Shown here: positions 25,467 to 36,795 of the stretch, in pieces
How positions within the stretch are numbered: position 1 is the first letter of the stretch
Layout: each line of letters begins with the position of its first letter
From: Hydrangea macrophylla
Taxonomy: Eukaryota; Streptophyta; Magnoliopsida; Cornales; Hydrangeaceae
Reading direction: 5' to 3'
DNA: 64,000 bases
Assembly: GCA_033977485.1 (NCBI GenBank)
Contig: CM066983.1
Location: 62,429,010 to 62,493,009, forward strand
Position numbers and translations under genes: made by a program
The notes under the pieces: generated by a model
What the model was told of the DNA's origin: nothing
Databases searched by the model: none
What the model saw: the letters and a program-made list of their open reading frames with translations, nothing else

Positions 25467-25490
25467 GGGTCCCACCGGGCATGCCAAAAA
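25467..25490 (-). promoter_or_regulatory. Primer-binding site region of the Tat element
   Basis: Directly after the LTR end GCAAACA, the minus strand reads TTTTTGGCATGCCCGGTGGG, a form common in plant Tat elements. The tRNA is not assigned. Confidence 0.55.
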
Positions 25491-25573
25491 TGTTTGCTTG
25501 TAGTTTTGCGCGGGCGTGCCAGAGCCAAACATGTTTAGTGTGTATGTGCAAACTAATTTTATATCTGCGTGAG
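25491..25573 (-). mobile_element. Inner fragment of the Tat 5' LTR
   Basis: The 83 bp match the start of the LTR at 2361, including GTAGTTTTGCGCGGGCGTGC. The LTR stops at the GTGAG target site and resumes at 28850. Confidence 0.8.
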
Positions 25574-28500
25574 TGACTGCGGACAAGCGGAATCGACCTT
25601 CCACTTCTTATTTTTTTGATATTGATTGAAGAAATGAAAAGAGAGATCTGTTGAAAATAGATACCGATTCGCCACTTGGTCTTTAAGGAACCAAAAATCC
25701 TAATTTGACTGACCTAAATGAATAAAGGGCACCGGCCCTTTATAACCAAAGAACTTGGCTCGGGGTTTTGTTACGAGAGAGGAAGGAACCTTTGTCACGA
25801 CTAAAACACCCTCAACTTGCCCCGTCTCTCGACGAGCCTCAATTAGCATCCAAATAATCATCTTGTACTATGTTTGGTTCGACAATTAATATTTATGACA
25901 GGTATATTACATTGAATAAGAATCTTGAAATGGAAGATCAAAAGATAAGATATCATTCATAAGTTCTAAGCCAAATATCACACAATGTAAAGTGAAAGAT
26001 CACACAAATAAACCTATGAAAAATCGTCTAATCATATATCAAGTAATCAAGTTTTCCTAGTCTAGAAGGGGGACATGAATTGTTCTTGAAACTAATAATC
26101 AAAGAAATCAAAACATGCTTAGCAAGCTAGAATGATGCATGTTAATTTTTTAGAAAGGAAGACCTCTCAATCCACGGGACGGATAAGAAAGGATGATTAG
26201 ATCGAGGGGAAGCATGGACGTATGATCCAACCCATTCCTTATAATCTTCTTAGATTAGGAGTCACAAAAGCCCCAAATCTTGCATGGATGGAATGTATGA
26301 TCCTAGAATGTGCAAAGGTTGTAGTGTGTTTGTGCACATGGATTTTTCTAAAGTGACTTAGAAGACTAAAATATGTATGAATGCATGAAGGATGTTATTA
26401 TAGGATGTGCGTAAATGTAGTATAAACTACTTCCTAAGAGATGAGCTAATTTGGAATGCATGTATGCATCAAATCAAAGAAAAGAACTCAAAACATGCTT
26501 GCTGTGAATAGTGGGCAGAATAGTGAGTTGATTTTGTAAAAATGAAAAAGTGGGGTTAGAAATGTTTTTAGTGCATGATTTTTTTTTATGGAGATCATCC
26601 TTATTGTGTCTAGAACACATACCAAAAAGCCAAACTTCAATAACTATTATAGATTGAGAGAAATCATATAAAAAAAGAGAGGTTGTTTAGAAACAGAGTT
26701 CGTACTGTTGACTGAAATGTTGAAAAATCTTAGAAAATGAAAACAAACATATAGAGGCCCATGTTATGCAGAAAGTTCCCTAAGACACTGAAGTGCAAGG
26801 AAAAAATGATTTGGGACTACTTCTTTTGGAAAATTTTTCTGAAAAACAAGTTGAAATCATCCAAGATGCTGTGATAGCAAAAACAGAATGTCTGGAAGGA
26901 ATGTTTAGGTCAAAATGGAACCCTTCCAAGTGTTTTCAAGCCAAGCCAAAAATCTTGGGTATTCTATAATGAGTTAGCAAGACTTTCCAAGTGGTCTTGT
27001 AATCACCCTTTGAGTATTGAGTTCTAGAGAAATCTTTGAACTTAGATCATTCACTGTTTTGAAGATTTTGATAAAACAAGGCTTGTTTCTTGGAATCCAA
27101 ATGTTGGGGTTTTAGAGGGGTTTTGAAATAGGAGTTTTAAAAGCATATTTTCAGTACAAAAAGGGGATTAAGACCACTTAAGAAATCAACATCAAACTCA
27201 TCATCAAGAACTTCTAATATTGTTTGCACAAACATAGTTTGGTTTGAGAATATGATTTCAATAATACATATGAATGTATTGAAGTTAGAATCATCATCCA
27301 TCAAACATGTCTTTGAGGTTAAGAGCTACTATCCATAAGGATTCACTCTCCTCAAACAACATGTTATCTAGATGATAAACATGTTAGTAATCAAAGAAAA
27401 ATAAAAAAGAAATGAGGTGAGAAGAGATGAACATAATGTGTAAACAATAAAATAAGCAATCAATAGATGATGATCATTGAGATATTGGACTTGTAACTTG
27501 GTGTTTCACTCATACATATTGACATTTGGACATAGAAGTAGCTTCCTAACTCAAGATTGCTCAAGAATGGTGGTTAGGGAGGGTTTGGATGTGAAGTATA
27601 TAGAAGGATAATGGAAGAACTTGAGTTTAGAACTCACTTTTTATAGAAAATTAGTGGAACAAGCTCCATTTCTGACTTCTAACTTAAGCATATCTGTCAT
27701 TTTCTCTACAACTTTTCCAAGCTTTGCACTTGCCCCCCCCCCCCCCCCAAAAAAAAAAATGAAGAGCAAAGGGGAGTTTATATAGGCCAATTTGGGGAGG
27801 TTTTGGAATTTAGAAAGTGCTCCCATTGGTCCCAAACAACTGTGAACAAGAAACTACGTCGTTTTGGCTTTCAATTATTTAATTTGGACCCCCAAAATAA
27901 ATTACAAAAATGGCTTCAGTGGGGGTTGATTGCTGCCGATGCATTGGCCATGTGCTGCCACGGCAGTGGCCCAATGCCACCGCGGCATTGCTCCTCAGAT
28001 GCCCAAAAACTTGTATTTAGGCCCCCAGAGGTTCCGGTATTCACGAAAAGGCCCTATTTCGTCCGAAATTCATAGAAAATGCATGCGAACTCCAAATTGA
28101 GCTTGTGATATACCGTTGGAAATGTAATGGAGTCTACTTTACATAAAAAAAATTCAGAGTCAGATCACTTTGAAAAGTTTTGCGGTATGCGCGATAAAAG
28201 CCAATTTGATCGCCTTTTTCACATTCAGAAATTCATAATAAATTCGTTTTAAATTCAGAAATCATGTACGATATACCGTTGGAAAGCTATTGACCTCTAG
28301 TATCTATGAAAAATGTTTGAAAAATGATACGGCACTCGGATTTTAAAGTCAACTTTTAGGTCAAATCGGTCAAACTTAGGATTTCCAAGAACTTTTGAGA
28401 AATTCTGAGAGATCCCAGGAGCTGGCGTTTTCGACCAATTTTCTTTTAAACTCATTTTAGTAATTTCTACATGATCTAGAATGATCTCGGAACTTTTCGG

Positions 28501-28844
28501 CGAATTTGGATGATTTCGGTCAAACCCTGGTCAAACCTAGGTTAAATCAGTCAACGGGACTTTCTGGGAACTTTCGGGACTTCTAAGGGTCTCTAGGAGC
28601 TGATGATTTCATCTGATTTTGCTTCAAAACTGATTTTATCACTTTTCTTATGACGTAGCATGTTTCCAGAACTTTTGGTCCAAATTTGGGAGTTTTTGGT
28701 CTTTTAGGGGTATTTTGGTCATTCTGAGCATTTTGAGAGATAGAACTAACTTCCAGGAGTTCTTTTTGAGTCTTTTTCAATCATTGTGAACCACCAAGCT
28801 ATGGTTCAGCTAAATCTGATAGCCGACAAAATAGGGTGTCTACA
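25574..28844 (-). mobile_element. Solo LTR (3271 bp) inserted in the Tat 5' LTR, target duplication GTGAG
   Basis: On the minus strand it starts TGTAGACACCC at 28844 and ends at 25574 (CGCAGTCA). GTGAG flanks both sides (25569-25573 and 28845-28849), and the Tat LTR reads continuously across the gap. It belongs to the same family as 7211-9790. A TATA box (CCTATATAAA on the minus strand, 27778-27787) lies ~1.06 kb from its start. No internal genes. A C16A11 homopolymer sits at 27733-27759. Confidence 0.85.
27930..27992. repeat. Cluster of GCCACGGCAGTGGC / GCATTGGCC words
   Basis: The words GATGCATTGGCC, GCCACGGCAGTGGC, CCAATGCCACCG and GGCATTGC overlap as imperfect palindromes in 60 bp. The cluster is ~145 bp upstream of the LTR's TATA box in the minus direction. 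Confidence 0.55.
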
Positions 28845-28849
28845 GTGAG

Positions 28850-30013
28850 TGATACTCAAGGTTTTAGATCTGACTTCTAAAAGATGATTGTGTGTGACGA
28901 GTAGGAAAGTACCCTCATAAAAAATTCTTTGGCAGTACTGAAGCGAACGAGCTAAATAGTGCAAGAGTTTACTAGATAAACAATCCCAAATGATTAATAA
29001 AATACAGAAATTTTATTAAAAGTTTGGAGAATAAAACATACAAACAAAGAACAAGATCAAAACATGCTCTAATTTGTCCAAAGAATGAAAAACAGTTGAG
29101 AAAATAACAAAAAGGACAAACCTATTTGCTATGGATGCTGTGTATGCTAAGAAACAAAGGCTTGAATACTTTGAATGCTATGAAAGAACGCTATGAGTGC
29201 TGTTTTTCGAGATGACGCGGAGTGCCTTTGCATGGTTGGCCTGCCTCTATATTTATAGCGGCCTCTAATAGTTTTGATAAGGCAAGGACTTTCCTTAACT
29301 TGCACTCCAAGTAGATGATTGATTGTGGAATCCTTCCTAATCCCAAATTCTTGCCTTATCCCGAATTTTGATTGAATCAATCCCAATATTTAAGGAATTA
29401 GCCTTCCTTATCTAGTTGGACGTGATTAGATTCCTTTCCCAAACGGACTCTACCTCCTCAAATTCAGGGTGGCATCACTATGACATCTAAAAGGGGGATC
29501 GCCTTCTCCTTATGCCCATTGGACTTGTTATAACTTTACCAAACTCGTGTAACCTCCATTTGTCATGCTTTCTGACTTCCATGCCCGATGATGTCTTACG
29601 AATGCTCATTGATCAACCGGGCTCATGCAACCGGCCTTTACCGTTTATTCCTTGGCTAGTGTCCATTCGTCGGGCTCCAATCCATATCAATGCCCATTTA
29701 TACAAGCATGGTGCCCGATCGGCATTATCCATGCTTAGCCTCCTAATCGGGATCCCACATTTGCTATCATTCATTTAATTCAATGACAGTGCCCGATTGG
29801 TCAACACATGACCTATTTCACCTATCGGGCTCTACCAAACTGGGACAACAACCTTGTCTTTCTAAACCGCGTGATATTCCCTCCTTGAGCCCGATGGGTC
29901 TTTGCAATTTCTGGACCGGGTACTCTTAGACATGCTTCGGGCCTGCCATTCTCAAGCCCACTTCAACACTCCATTCGGGCTCAAGGACCTTTGGCAGTTT
30001 TTGAGTGCAAACG
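28850..30013 (-). mobile_element. Outer part of the Tat 5' LTR
   Basis: It matches 2445-3633 over its whole length with roughly 10% mismatches in the stretch compared. On the minus strand TATAAATATA (29248-29257) is a good TATA box for the element's transcript. Confidence 0.85.
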
Positions 30014-30216
30014 GTACGTAAATATTGTCTGTATATGTGTGGAGACTAAACAAAAGTGTTTTGTGAAATAATGAAAGCCACAAAACATCTTAAACCTTTT
30101 TCGAGTTTTAGATGAAACTCATAATGATAGAGTGATCATAGTGGCCATTGCACGGCCACCAATAATTTTTTTTTCTATATATGCTACAATAGGAAACCGT
30201 TACTGAAAGAGATAAT

Positions 30217-30591
30217 CAAGGGCGGATTTAGAAAATCAATTAAGGGGGGGCTTGATATATGAGGGTTCGGGAGCAGCGCCTCCGAATTTTTTTTTTTTGA
30301 ACTTATATATACATATTTTGGACTTTTTTACGCATATTTTAGACATATTTATACATTTTTTGTATATATTTTGGACCTTTTTATACATATTTTATAATTA
30401 ATACAAAAACTAAAGAGAAAGGGGACTTGTATTATAATGTTGGGAGGGCTTAGTAGGTAATTTTCATAACTAGGGGGGCTTGAATGGAATTTCAGGGGGC
30501 TCGAATGTAAAATATTTTTACTCATAGGGTAAATTTTGTAATTTTTAAAAATTTTGGGGGGGCTCCTTGCCCTTTAATACATCCGCCACTG
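30217..30591. mobile_element. hAT-type MITE, target duplication GAGATAAT
   Basis: The 375-bp segment starts CAAGGGCGGATTTAG and ends CATCCGCCACTG (reverse CAGTGGCGGATG), the hAT-like terminal repeat CAGTGGCGGA. The 8-bp direct repeat GAGATAAT is perfect at 30209-30216 and 30592-30599. The interior is A/T-rich with G runs next to each end and has no coding. Confidence 0.85.
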
Positions 30592-30599
30592 GAGATAAT

Positions 30600-31469
30600 A
30601 AATGAAATGAATGATATCTTTTTGTAGTGATAACTCAAATACTGCTATAGATTAGGCTCTTAGATGTTGGGTTTGTGAAGTCTGATTCACTCTCTTGTAT
30701 TTTAGTATTTTTCAGTGTAATTTTAGCGGGATATATTTTCCCTTTCTTTGTGCAGCTGCAGTTGTTGAGAGGGGCACTTTTTTTAGAGAAATTGTGTAAC
30801 CCTTATTCTTTAATTATAGTGAATTGGTTTGAGAGGCTATGGATGTTGGCAATCTTGCCGAACCACAGAGTATACCATGTGTTATATTTTCTCTGTTTCG
30901 TTCTTATTTCTGTGTGTGTTTGCATTGTGTGTGTTACACGTTATATTCACAACACTAGATTCAAATATGTGGCCAATAAAATTGTAGATCATAAAATTAT
31001 TCAACTGCTTATTAATATTCTCAAGGCACTAAGAAAGAGTCATTACCTTAATTTAATGGAGTAGTGGATATATTTTATGCATGTTTTTAATAATCAATGA
31101 TCAAGATTTTGCTTTTATTTGGATTTTTTTGGGTGATTTTCTTAAAAGTAAATTTTAGCCTGGAGCATTATTGAGGACTTTCCTACTAATGACAGTAATG
31201 ATAAGATCTTCCGAGCGGGTCATTGCCTTATTAGTGGTTTTGGTGTCTTCTTCAAAGGATTTGCTCATAGTTAGATTTGGATATACTAATTTATTAATCG
31301 AAGCATATATAGCTGTCGTTATATACAATTTTTATTTTCGTAACGACAGAGACACCTAAACAAATCATCGATCTAAAAATGAGTTCACTTGAGTTGAGAA
31401 TTAAAACTCTTCATTATTAACAAAACAAAATGACAAAAACTCAGATGTAATTTCATAAGTGATGATTAA
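30600..31469. other. Intergenic, nothing recognised
   Basis: A 129-codon open frame exists at 30675-31064, but its product is Leu/Val/Cys-rich with no motif and no supporting context, so it is not called. Confidence 0.5.
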
Positions 31470-31863
31470 GTTTCAGTCCAATTTTTGTATAGAATTTAAA
31501 AGTCAGTCTATTACTTTTTTTTCCAATTAAAAAAGATCAAATTTTTTTTTGTAAAAATAAAAAAAAAATTTCAAATTTATATAATATTTTAGAGCAACTC
31601 TTCAGAATGCAAAGAGCAACTCATTTCAAAAGTCGAATGAAAGTATTCACAACGTTGGGAGCAATCATTACAATGTTTTACTGTAAGTTTCAAAGTTGTG
31701 TAGACTAAAACACAAAATAACCATTTAAAAGTTTATTTATTAATTTTTTAATTTTGTTGATGACTTTTTTTATTTTATTTTTTAAATTACTATCGATAAT
31801 TTTTAAATTTTAAAAAGTAGTAGACTGATTTTTAAATTTTATAAAAAAAATTTGACTGAAATG
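31470..31863. mobile_element. MITE with long terminal inverted repeats, target TAA
   Basis: The left end (GTTTCAGTCCAATTTT...CAGTCTATTACTTTTT) and the right end, reversed (CATTTCAGTCAAATTT...CAGTCTACTACTTTTT), pair over about 50 bp. TAA flanks both sides (31467-31469 and 31864-31866), as in Tourist/PIF-Harbinger MITEs. Confidence 0.65.
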
Positions 31864-32776
31864 TAAATATTCTATTTCAAAATTGTCATTAGTACATCAA
31901 CATGCGAGATAAACAAATCCGGTATACTTAGCATTTTTCATTTTATTTACAAGGCTACTAAACAAGTTTGGTGTATATAAATTGGTGTGCTTAGCATTAC
32001 GAAACGGGTGTTTGGGAAGGCAAAAGATCGTCAGTAGTTCATAAGTGAACTTCTTGTATGAATTCAAGTGTTTTTGGTGCTAATATATTGTAACTTTGTG
32101 ATAAAATGTTGCATCATTTAAAAAAAAAAAAAAATCAGAAGTAAGGTAATTTTTCCAAAAGCTAAGTGGTTTCAAAGTTACAATTAATTTGTGCCAAATA
32201 GAGTAATGTATACTTCCCAAATCTTCATCCCAAACCTCTATTCCAAATGACGTAGTAGTGTGATTAGTGAATTTTGATTGGCGAGTGTTAAAGTGAATCA
32301 CAACAGTCCTACTACCACATCACTGCTATATTATTCGGGATAAAAATTTGAGATGAAAATTTGAAAAACATAACATTAAAGGTTAAAATATTGTAACTTG
32401 GGATGTATAGAACATCCTAAACAAGTAAAATGTATCATAAAAGATTCCATTTTATACACCATGAAAAGGGTCAACTTCTTATGACACATTGCTAAATTGA
32501 ATACAAAATCTATAATGGTCCGCTTTAGATACCTGCAACTATTCGTGAGTCATAGACTTATCCATATACATCGGATAACCACGATCTTTTTTGTGTAATG
32601 TCGTGCTTTTTAAATTTTGTATTTAAAATAGTTCTCAAATTTATTTGTGGAATCACCTTCAATAATAGTAAAACTATTTAATTTTAATTGGAGAATGTTT
32701 AAGCGATCCTACCATCGCCGACTCTATATAAAGTGAGGTCAAGAAGAAAAAATTATAAACGAGATGTTAATCAATA
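31864..32776. other. Intergenic, nothing recognised
   Basis: AT-rich sequence without coding signal or clear repeat. Confidence 0.5.
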
Positions 32777-33166
32777 TTGAGAAATTTTGTGAGAAAATCT
32801 TTCATAATAGATTATTTGAGTTTAACCGTTTTAGATTTGATTGCTGGATCAAAATGGATGTTTCAAGACATAGATCCCTGTTTAAGTACTGCTGATGAAA
32901 GAGAAATTCGGATTGGTCAAACGGTTTTATGTGAGGAGCTAATGAATCTACAGAAATTGATGATTGAGAATTACCCAACTGTTGAGGAGATTGATGGAGA
33001 TTTTGGTTCTGCTGCTTCTAGCTCTTTTGGAGGCCCTGCTCATTCCTTTGGTGTTTTGTTTGCTTTTCTTGTGTTTCTTTGTATCAGAGTAAGGTGTTGG
33101 ATGTTGGTTTTTGGGTTGGTTGGTTTTTGGCCCTGTGCCTTTCTTTTAATAAAATATGTTGCTTAG
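32777..33166 (+). CDS. Unrecognised open frame of 129 codons
   Basis: The product starts MRNFVRKSFIIDY. It has a hydrophilic acidic middle (DEREIRIGQTVLCEELMNLQ, ENYPTVEEIDGDFG), then a Ser/Gly linker and two hydrophobic stretches (GVLFAFLVFLCIRV and WMLVFGLVGFWPCAFLL). The acidic middle looks like real coding. The hydrophobic end, followed by CTTTTAATAAAATATG, resembles the untranslated 3' end of a plant LINE or mRNA read in frame, so this may be a retrocopied gene fragment rather than a membrane protein. No family is recognised. Confidence 0.25.
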   Translation: MRNFVRKSFIIDYLSLTVLDLIAGSKWMFQDIDPCLSTADEREIRIGQTVLCEELMNLQKLMIENYPTVEEIDGDFGSAASSSFGGPAHSFGVLFAFLVFLCIRVRCWMLVFGLVGFWPCAFLLIKYVA

Positions 33167-33234
33167 TCAAAAATAAAAAATGAAAATCCCTGTTTAATGA
33201 CATATATATATATATATATATATAATTTGACTTT

Positions 33235-33720
33235 TTAAGTTTATACAACATGTGCTTCTGGACTACGAATCCATCTGGTTGCACCATATATATATATATA
33301 TATATATATGTTGATGCATTTGTCAGGATTTTTTTAGGGCCTGTTTGGTTGTCCCTTTAAATTGAATGGTTTTATTTAAATTTTGTATAAAAGTTAAAGG
33401 CAAAATTCATCACCATGAATGAATCCATTTACAAATATGGGAGATTTCACCATATATCTTCTTATGAGGCAATTTGTTCATTTTTCTAGAATGCCAAAAT
33501 TCATGATTGCAAGCATCATTTTCGAGACGAGCATCCGTTTTCTAAATGAAACCATTCAAGCTCTTCATCTTTTTATATAAAATTATGTACGGAAACATGA
33601 ATAGAATTATTTATTCAAGGACAACAAAACAGGCCCTTAAGGAATGCGGCGTCCACTTGCTAAATTTGGAAATCAAAATGAAGAATTAGTTATGTGAATT
33701 AAAAAAATTTCTGTAGAAGT
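33235..33720 (-). pseudogene. Scrap of copia reverse transcriptase, interrupted by a MITE
   Basis: The minus-strand frame near 33240-33287 reads MVQPDGFVVQKHMLYKLKKS, equivalent to MQPDGF...HMLCKLKKS in the copia element at 18840-18920. The similarity continues left and right of TA microsatellites (33202-33224, 33286-33309). It resumes after the MITE with GTCCACTTGCTAAATTTGG, equivalent to the copia stretch at 18956-18975. Only ~200 bp of the gene remain. Confidence 0.7.
33337..33636. mobile_element. Tourist-like MITE (300 bp), target TTA
   Basis: The ends are GGGCCTGTTTGGTTGTCC and GGACAACAAAACAGGCCC, inverted repeats with one mismatch in 18. TTA is duplicated at 33334-33336 and 33637-33639. 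The terminus GGGCCTGTTTGG and the 3-bp target are those of PIF/Harbinger-type Tourist MITEs. It sits inside the copia scrap. Confidence 0.85.
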
Positions 33721-33853
33721 ACCCTTTACTAAAATAAAAAGTAGGTTGGACCATAAATAAACAAAAAAAAAAGTTTATTTTATAGGACCTTTGACTAAAA
33801 CTCCATATTTAGTGGCATGATACATCTAATTTAAGAATAAATTTTAATTATTC

Positions 33854-34098
33854 AAAACTTTTTAATAAAATTTGTTAGGAATTAGATAGCTTCCACTCAT
33901 GGTTTTGAAAACCGGACCAGACCGGCCGGTTCGACCGTCGACCATCACCTTTCCGGTCCGGTTTGACTCGGTAACTGTTACTCGCACCAAAATTGCCCAG
34001 AACCGGTGAGAACCGTTCAGAAACTGTTCAGAACCGTTCAAAACCGTTCAAAACTGTGGAAGTTCTCTAATTCCTAACAAATTTTATAAAAAAGTTTT
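33854..34098. repeat. Inverted repeat (~45-50 bp arms) around GAACCGTTCA-type repeats
   Basis: The left arm (AAAACTTTTTAATAAAATTT... at 33855-33898) and the right arm (34056-34098) are inverted copies containing TTTGTTAGGAATTAGA. The 150-bp loop holds CCGGACCAGACCGGCCGG and then at least six copies of AGAACCGTTCA-like units (34006-34054). It could be a foldback element, or a target duplicated in inverted form; no coding. Confidence 0.6.
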
Positions 34099-34869
34099 AT
34101 TTTTGTTTATCCTTTTTTATTAACAAACTTTTTTATCCGTTCATAACCAAAAGGATAAACTTTTTTATTAACCGTTCGGCAAAAAGGGTTGAAAGAAAAA
34201 TAAATAAATAAATAAAAGGATAAATAAAAAATAAACCAAAAAAAAAAAAGTAATTGATGGGAACAAGGACGAACCATAATGAGTTAGTAAACTTGCATAG
34301 TTGCATTTAACAAAAAAAGTGTCGAGAAAAAACACAGAGTTGAAAAAACTTTTTTCGGCACTTTTTCCTATTGTCCTGATGGTTTTTCCTGTTGTCGCGA
34401 TGGTTGGGTAACCGACCAAGAAAAAATGGGTGGTAAATACTTTCCGGCGGTTGAGTAAACGGCCGAAAGATTTTTTGACGGCGCCGTTGCCAAACCAATG
34501 CATAAATTCCATGCCAATTTGCCAAACAATAAAGAAAAGAAGCATAAAATATATATAAATGTAACAAAAGTTAACATAAACTATCCTTTGATCTAATATA
34601 TAGATAAAAATACAGCAAAATTTAAACTGATTTTTATCTTCAATCTAGAACAACCCTCATATATTTCGTGCATCATCACTCATGATCTAGAAGAAAGAAA
34701 ACGAAAGTCAGATGTCGGTAATTGTAAATTGTTAGTCATTAAATCAAATGATACATAAAACAGTAATACAAAATTTAGTACATCAGTCCCATACCACACT
34801 GGTGCCATATACAAATTTCATGTGACCACACAATGTAGCAACATGCGCAATGGTCATTAGGATGTGGTG
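34099..34869. other. Intergenic, nothing recognised
   Basis: AT-rich sequence with TAAA repeats at 34200-34215. It may include the eroded gag of the adjacent gypsy element, but I see no conserved block before the zinc knuckle. Confidence 0.4.
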
Positions 34870-35420
34870 TGCTCTAACTGTGGCAAGACTGGTCACATCA
34901 GCCAACGTTATCGTGCACCCAAAGGAGGAAGCTATGGTCAATAGGGACATGCCCAACTGAACGCAATCATTCCCGAGGCCACAGGATATGAAGAAGGTAG
35001 TTATGATGGAAGTGGGTACAAAGGAACCCAATATGAAGAACAGCCAGAGCAGCAAGTCATGGAAGGTGCTTTAACACTTTACAATCATTGTGTGAAAATC
35101 TTATTTGACACGGGTACCACACACTATTTTATTATTACCAAAATTCTTCCAAATGTACAGATATTACCTCAAAAGTTAGATGTAGCATTGAATGCTGTCT
35201 CACCATTAGGGGCTACTGTCACACTAAAACATGTAAGCAAGAATTGCCCAGTACACCTAAAGAATCGGATTCTTCCAGCTAATTTGGTTGTACTAACAAT
35301 GAAGGAATTTGATGTGATATTAGGAATCGACTGGCTCACTAAGTATCATGCTAAGTTGGACTGTGTTAAGTAGAGTATTAATTTTTGGTACCTGGAGTTC
35401 AGGCTTTTGAATTCTAGTGT
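34870..35420 (+). pseudogene. Chromovirus-type Ty3/gypsy gag end and protease
   Basis: At ~34880 the plus strand reads CSNCGKTGHISQRY, a CCHC nucleic-acid-binding knuckle whose last Cys has become Tyr. The protease frame (35059-35373) reads KILFDTGTTHYFI, the retropepsin site in DTGT form, and EFDVILGIDWLTKYHA, its second conserved block. A stop after LDCVK ends it, and the linker to reverse transcriptase is interrupted by the insertion from ~35490. Most of gag is missing. Confidence 0.75.
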
Positions 35421-35489
35421 AACCCTCTGAGTGATACTTTCCTCACCAATTGTCTAGCTAACATCAAGGCTGTCAGTGTAGAAGTGGTT

Positions 35490-36790
35490 ATCTGATCGAT
35501 GCTGATCTTGTAAAAATCAAGATATAAAATTATGCTTAATTTTCAAAAGATTTGTAGTGTGAAGTAAAGGTCGAACCCACAGAGATTGAATACTACGCAC
35601 TTTAATTTTTAAAACCTAAATTTAGTTAATTAAGAAAAACGGATTTTGGATTTAATTTGAATTAAACTAATAATAATAAAAGTAAATCTAAATTATGAAA
35701 GCAATTAAATATTTATTTTTACAATAAGTTTAAGGAACCTAGGATTGCAAATCCACCACTAGCTTCATAATAATGGTATTTACGAATTACTTTAGCTTAT
35801 TAAGTTGGATGATAATGGGGAATTGTAGCTACAAGCCCAATTCCTCCGTCAAGAAAATAACTATGGTTCAAGCACCAATATAATCCATCTTCTCTTAGCA
35901 CGAATTATCCCACACTAAACTAGGGTTGTGGTATAATCCGTCTAATCTACGCATGGACTATTCGGATACTTGAGAGCACAATTCAATTTAAGCACCATTA
36001 CATGTAAATAATCTAAACAAGCACAGTAAGCATAGATCATTGAGCACACTACCATCAAAATAGATCTAAGACTAGGGTAAACTTTGAAAGTAAGATTTAA
36101 TCAATAAAAGCACGATTTATTTTTAAAAATCCTCGAAACATGTAACTGTCATCCATACATAATAAAACTAAAACAAAAACATAAAATGCACCCTATTACT
36201 TGGCTAGGGTTTCATTAAAACCCTAGATCTTGAGTTTAGTTAGCCATAGAATTGATGAACAGCAAGAGGTTGATGGAGGAGGCCATGGGAATCGTTGGTC
36301 TTCTTCTTCTTCTCCTTGCTTTCCTCTCTTCAATGGCTGAAGTTTTTTTTTTATTATATTATGGCTGTGTATTGTGTGTATAACAATTGCCAACCCCCAA
36401 GAATTAAATTATAATTGAGTATTTATAGATTTAGAGCAAGTTTGGAAGCTTTCCTAACCTAATTTGCACTAAAATTGTTGTATTTAGCTTTCCAGACGTA
36501 ATTAGGTAGTTTCATTCGCGTAGGAGTCTTCAGTACACTGATATAGAGGTCGTGCGAGCAGGCCGTGTGAGCGCGATATTGGGATGTCGCGCGAGCGATT
36601 TCCTGGGTTTCGCGCGAGCGGGCCGCGCGCGCGATGTGATTTTTTCAGCTTCTTTTCTTCTGCTTTTTTACCCCATTTAGCTTGGAATACTTACTTTTCT
36701 CCAAATCGTGACAGAAAATAGAAAACGAAGTTAAAATATACAAAAATAGGATAAAAAAGTACTAACAACTGTGAATTTAGGCATTTAATT
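35490..36790 (-). mobile_element. Non-coding insertion, probable solo LTR, inside the gypsy pol
   Basis: The stretch separates the protease linker from reverse transcriptase ([18 protein letters not shown]). It carries AGGTCGAACCCACAGAGATTG (~35569), a signature shared with the insertion at 48702 (AGGTCGATCCCACAGGGAAG). Minus-strand orientation is inferred from a TATA box (CTATAAATACT, 36419-36428). Exact ends and target duplication were not found, so the borders are approximate. Confidence 0.5.
36549..36636. repeat. Cluster of CGCGCGAGC words
   Basis: GTCGTGCGAGCAGGCC, GCCGTGTGAGCGCG, GTCGCGCGAGCG, TTCGCGCGAGCGGGCC and GCCGCGCGCGCG follow one another in an AT-rich setting. The block is an island of CpG, ~125-210 bp upstream of the TATA box at 36424 (minus). 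Confidence 0.7.
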
Positions 36791-36795
36791 AGGAT

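Larger units (their letters stand above)
2361..30013 (-). mobile_element. Ty3/gypsy Tat-type retrotransposon with three nested insertions
   Basis: Minus-strand order from 30013 downward is 5' LTR, primer site, gag, protease, reverse transcriptase, RNase H, a second RNase H, integrase, long 3' region with an antisense accessory gene, polypurine tract, 3' LTR. The second RNase H and the antisense gene are hallmarks of the Tat lineage. Both LTRs run from TGTTTGC to GCAAAC(A/G). Removing the three insertions (7211-9790, 16444-24889, 25574-28844), each with one 5-bp target duplication, leaves about 13.3 kb, a normal size for Tat elements. The LTRs look about 90% identical by eye in the part compared. 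Many stops break the genes. The outer target duplication is no longer clear (GTATT against GTACG). Confidence 0.85.

Noticed and set aside
30675..31064. 129-codon plus-strand frame
   Set aside because: Hydrophobic low-complexity product, no motif, and AT-rich context typical of chance frames.
34168..34577. Several overlapping minus-strand frames rich in Phe and Leu
   Set aside because: They follow from A-rich plus-strand sequence and show no motif.
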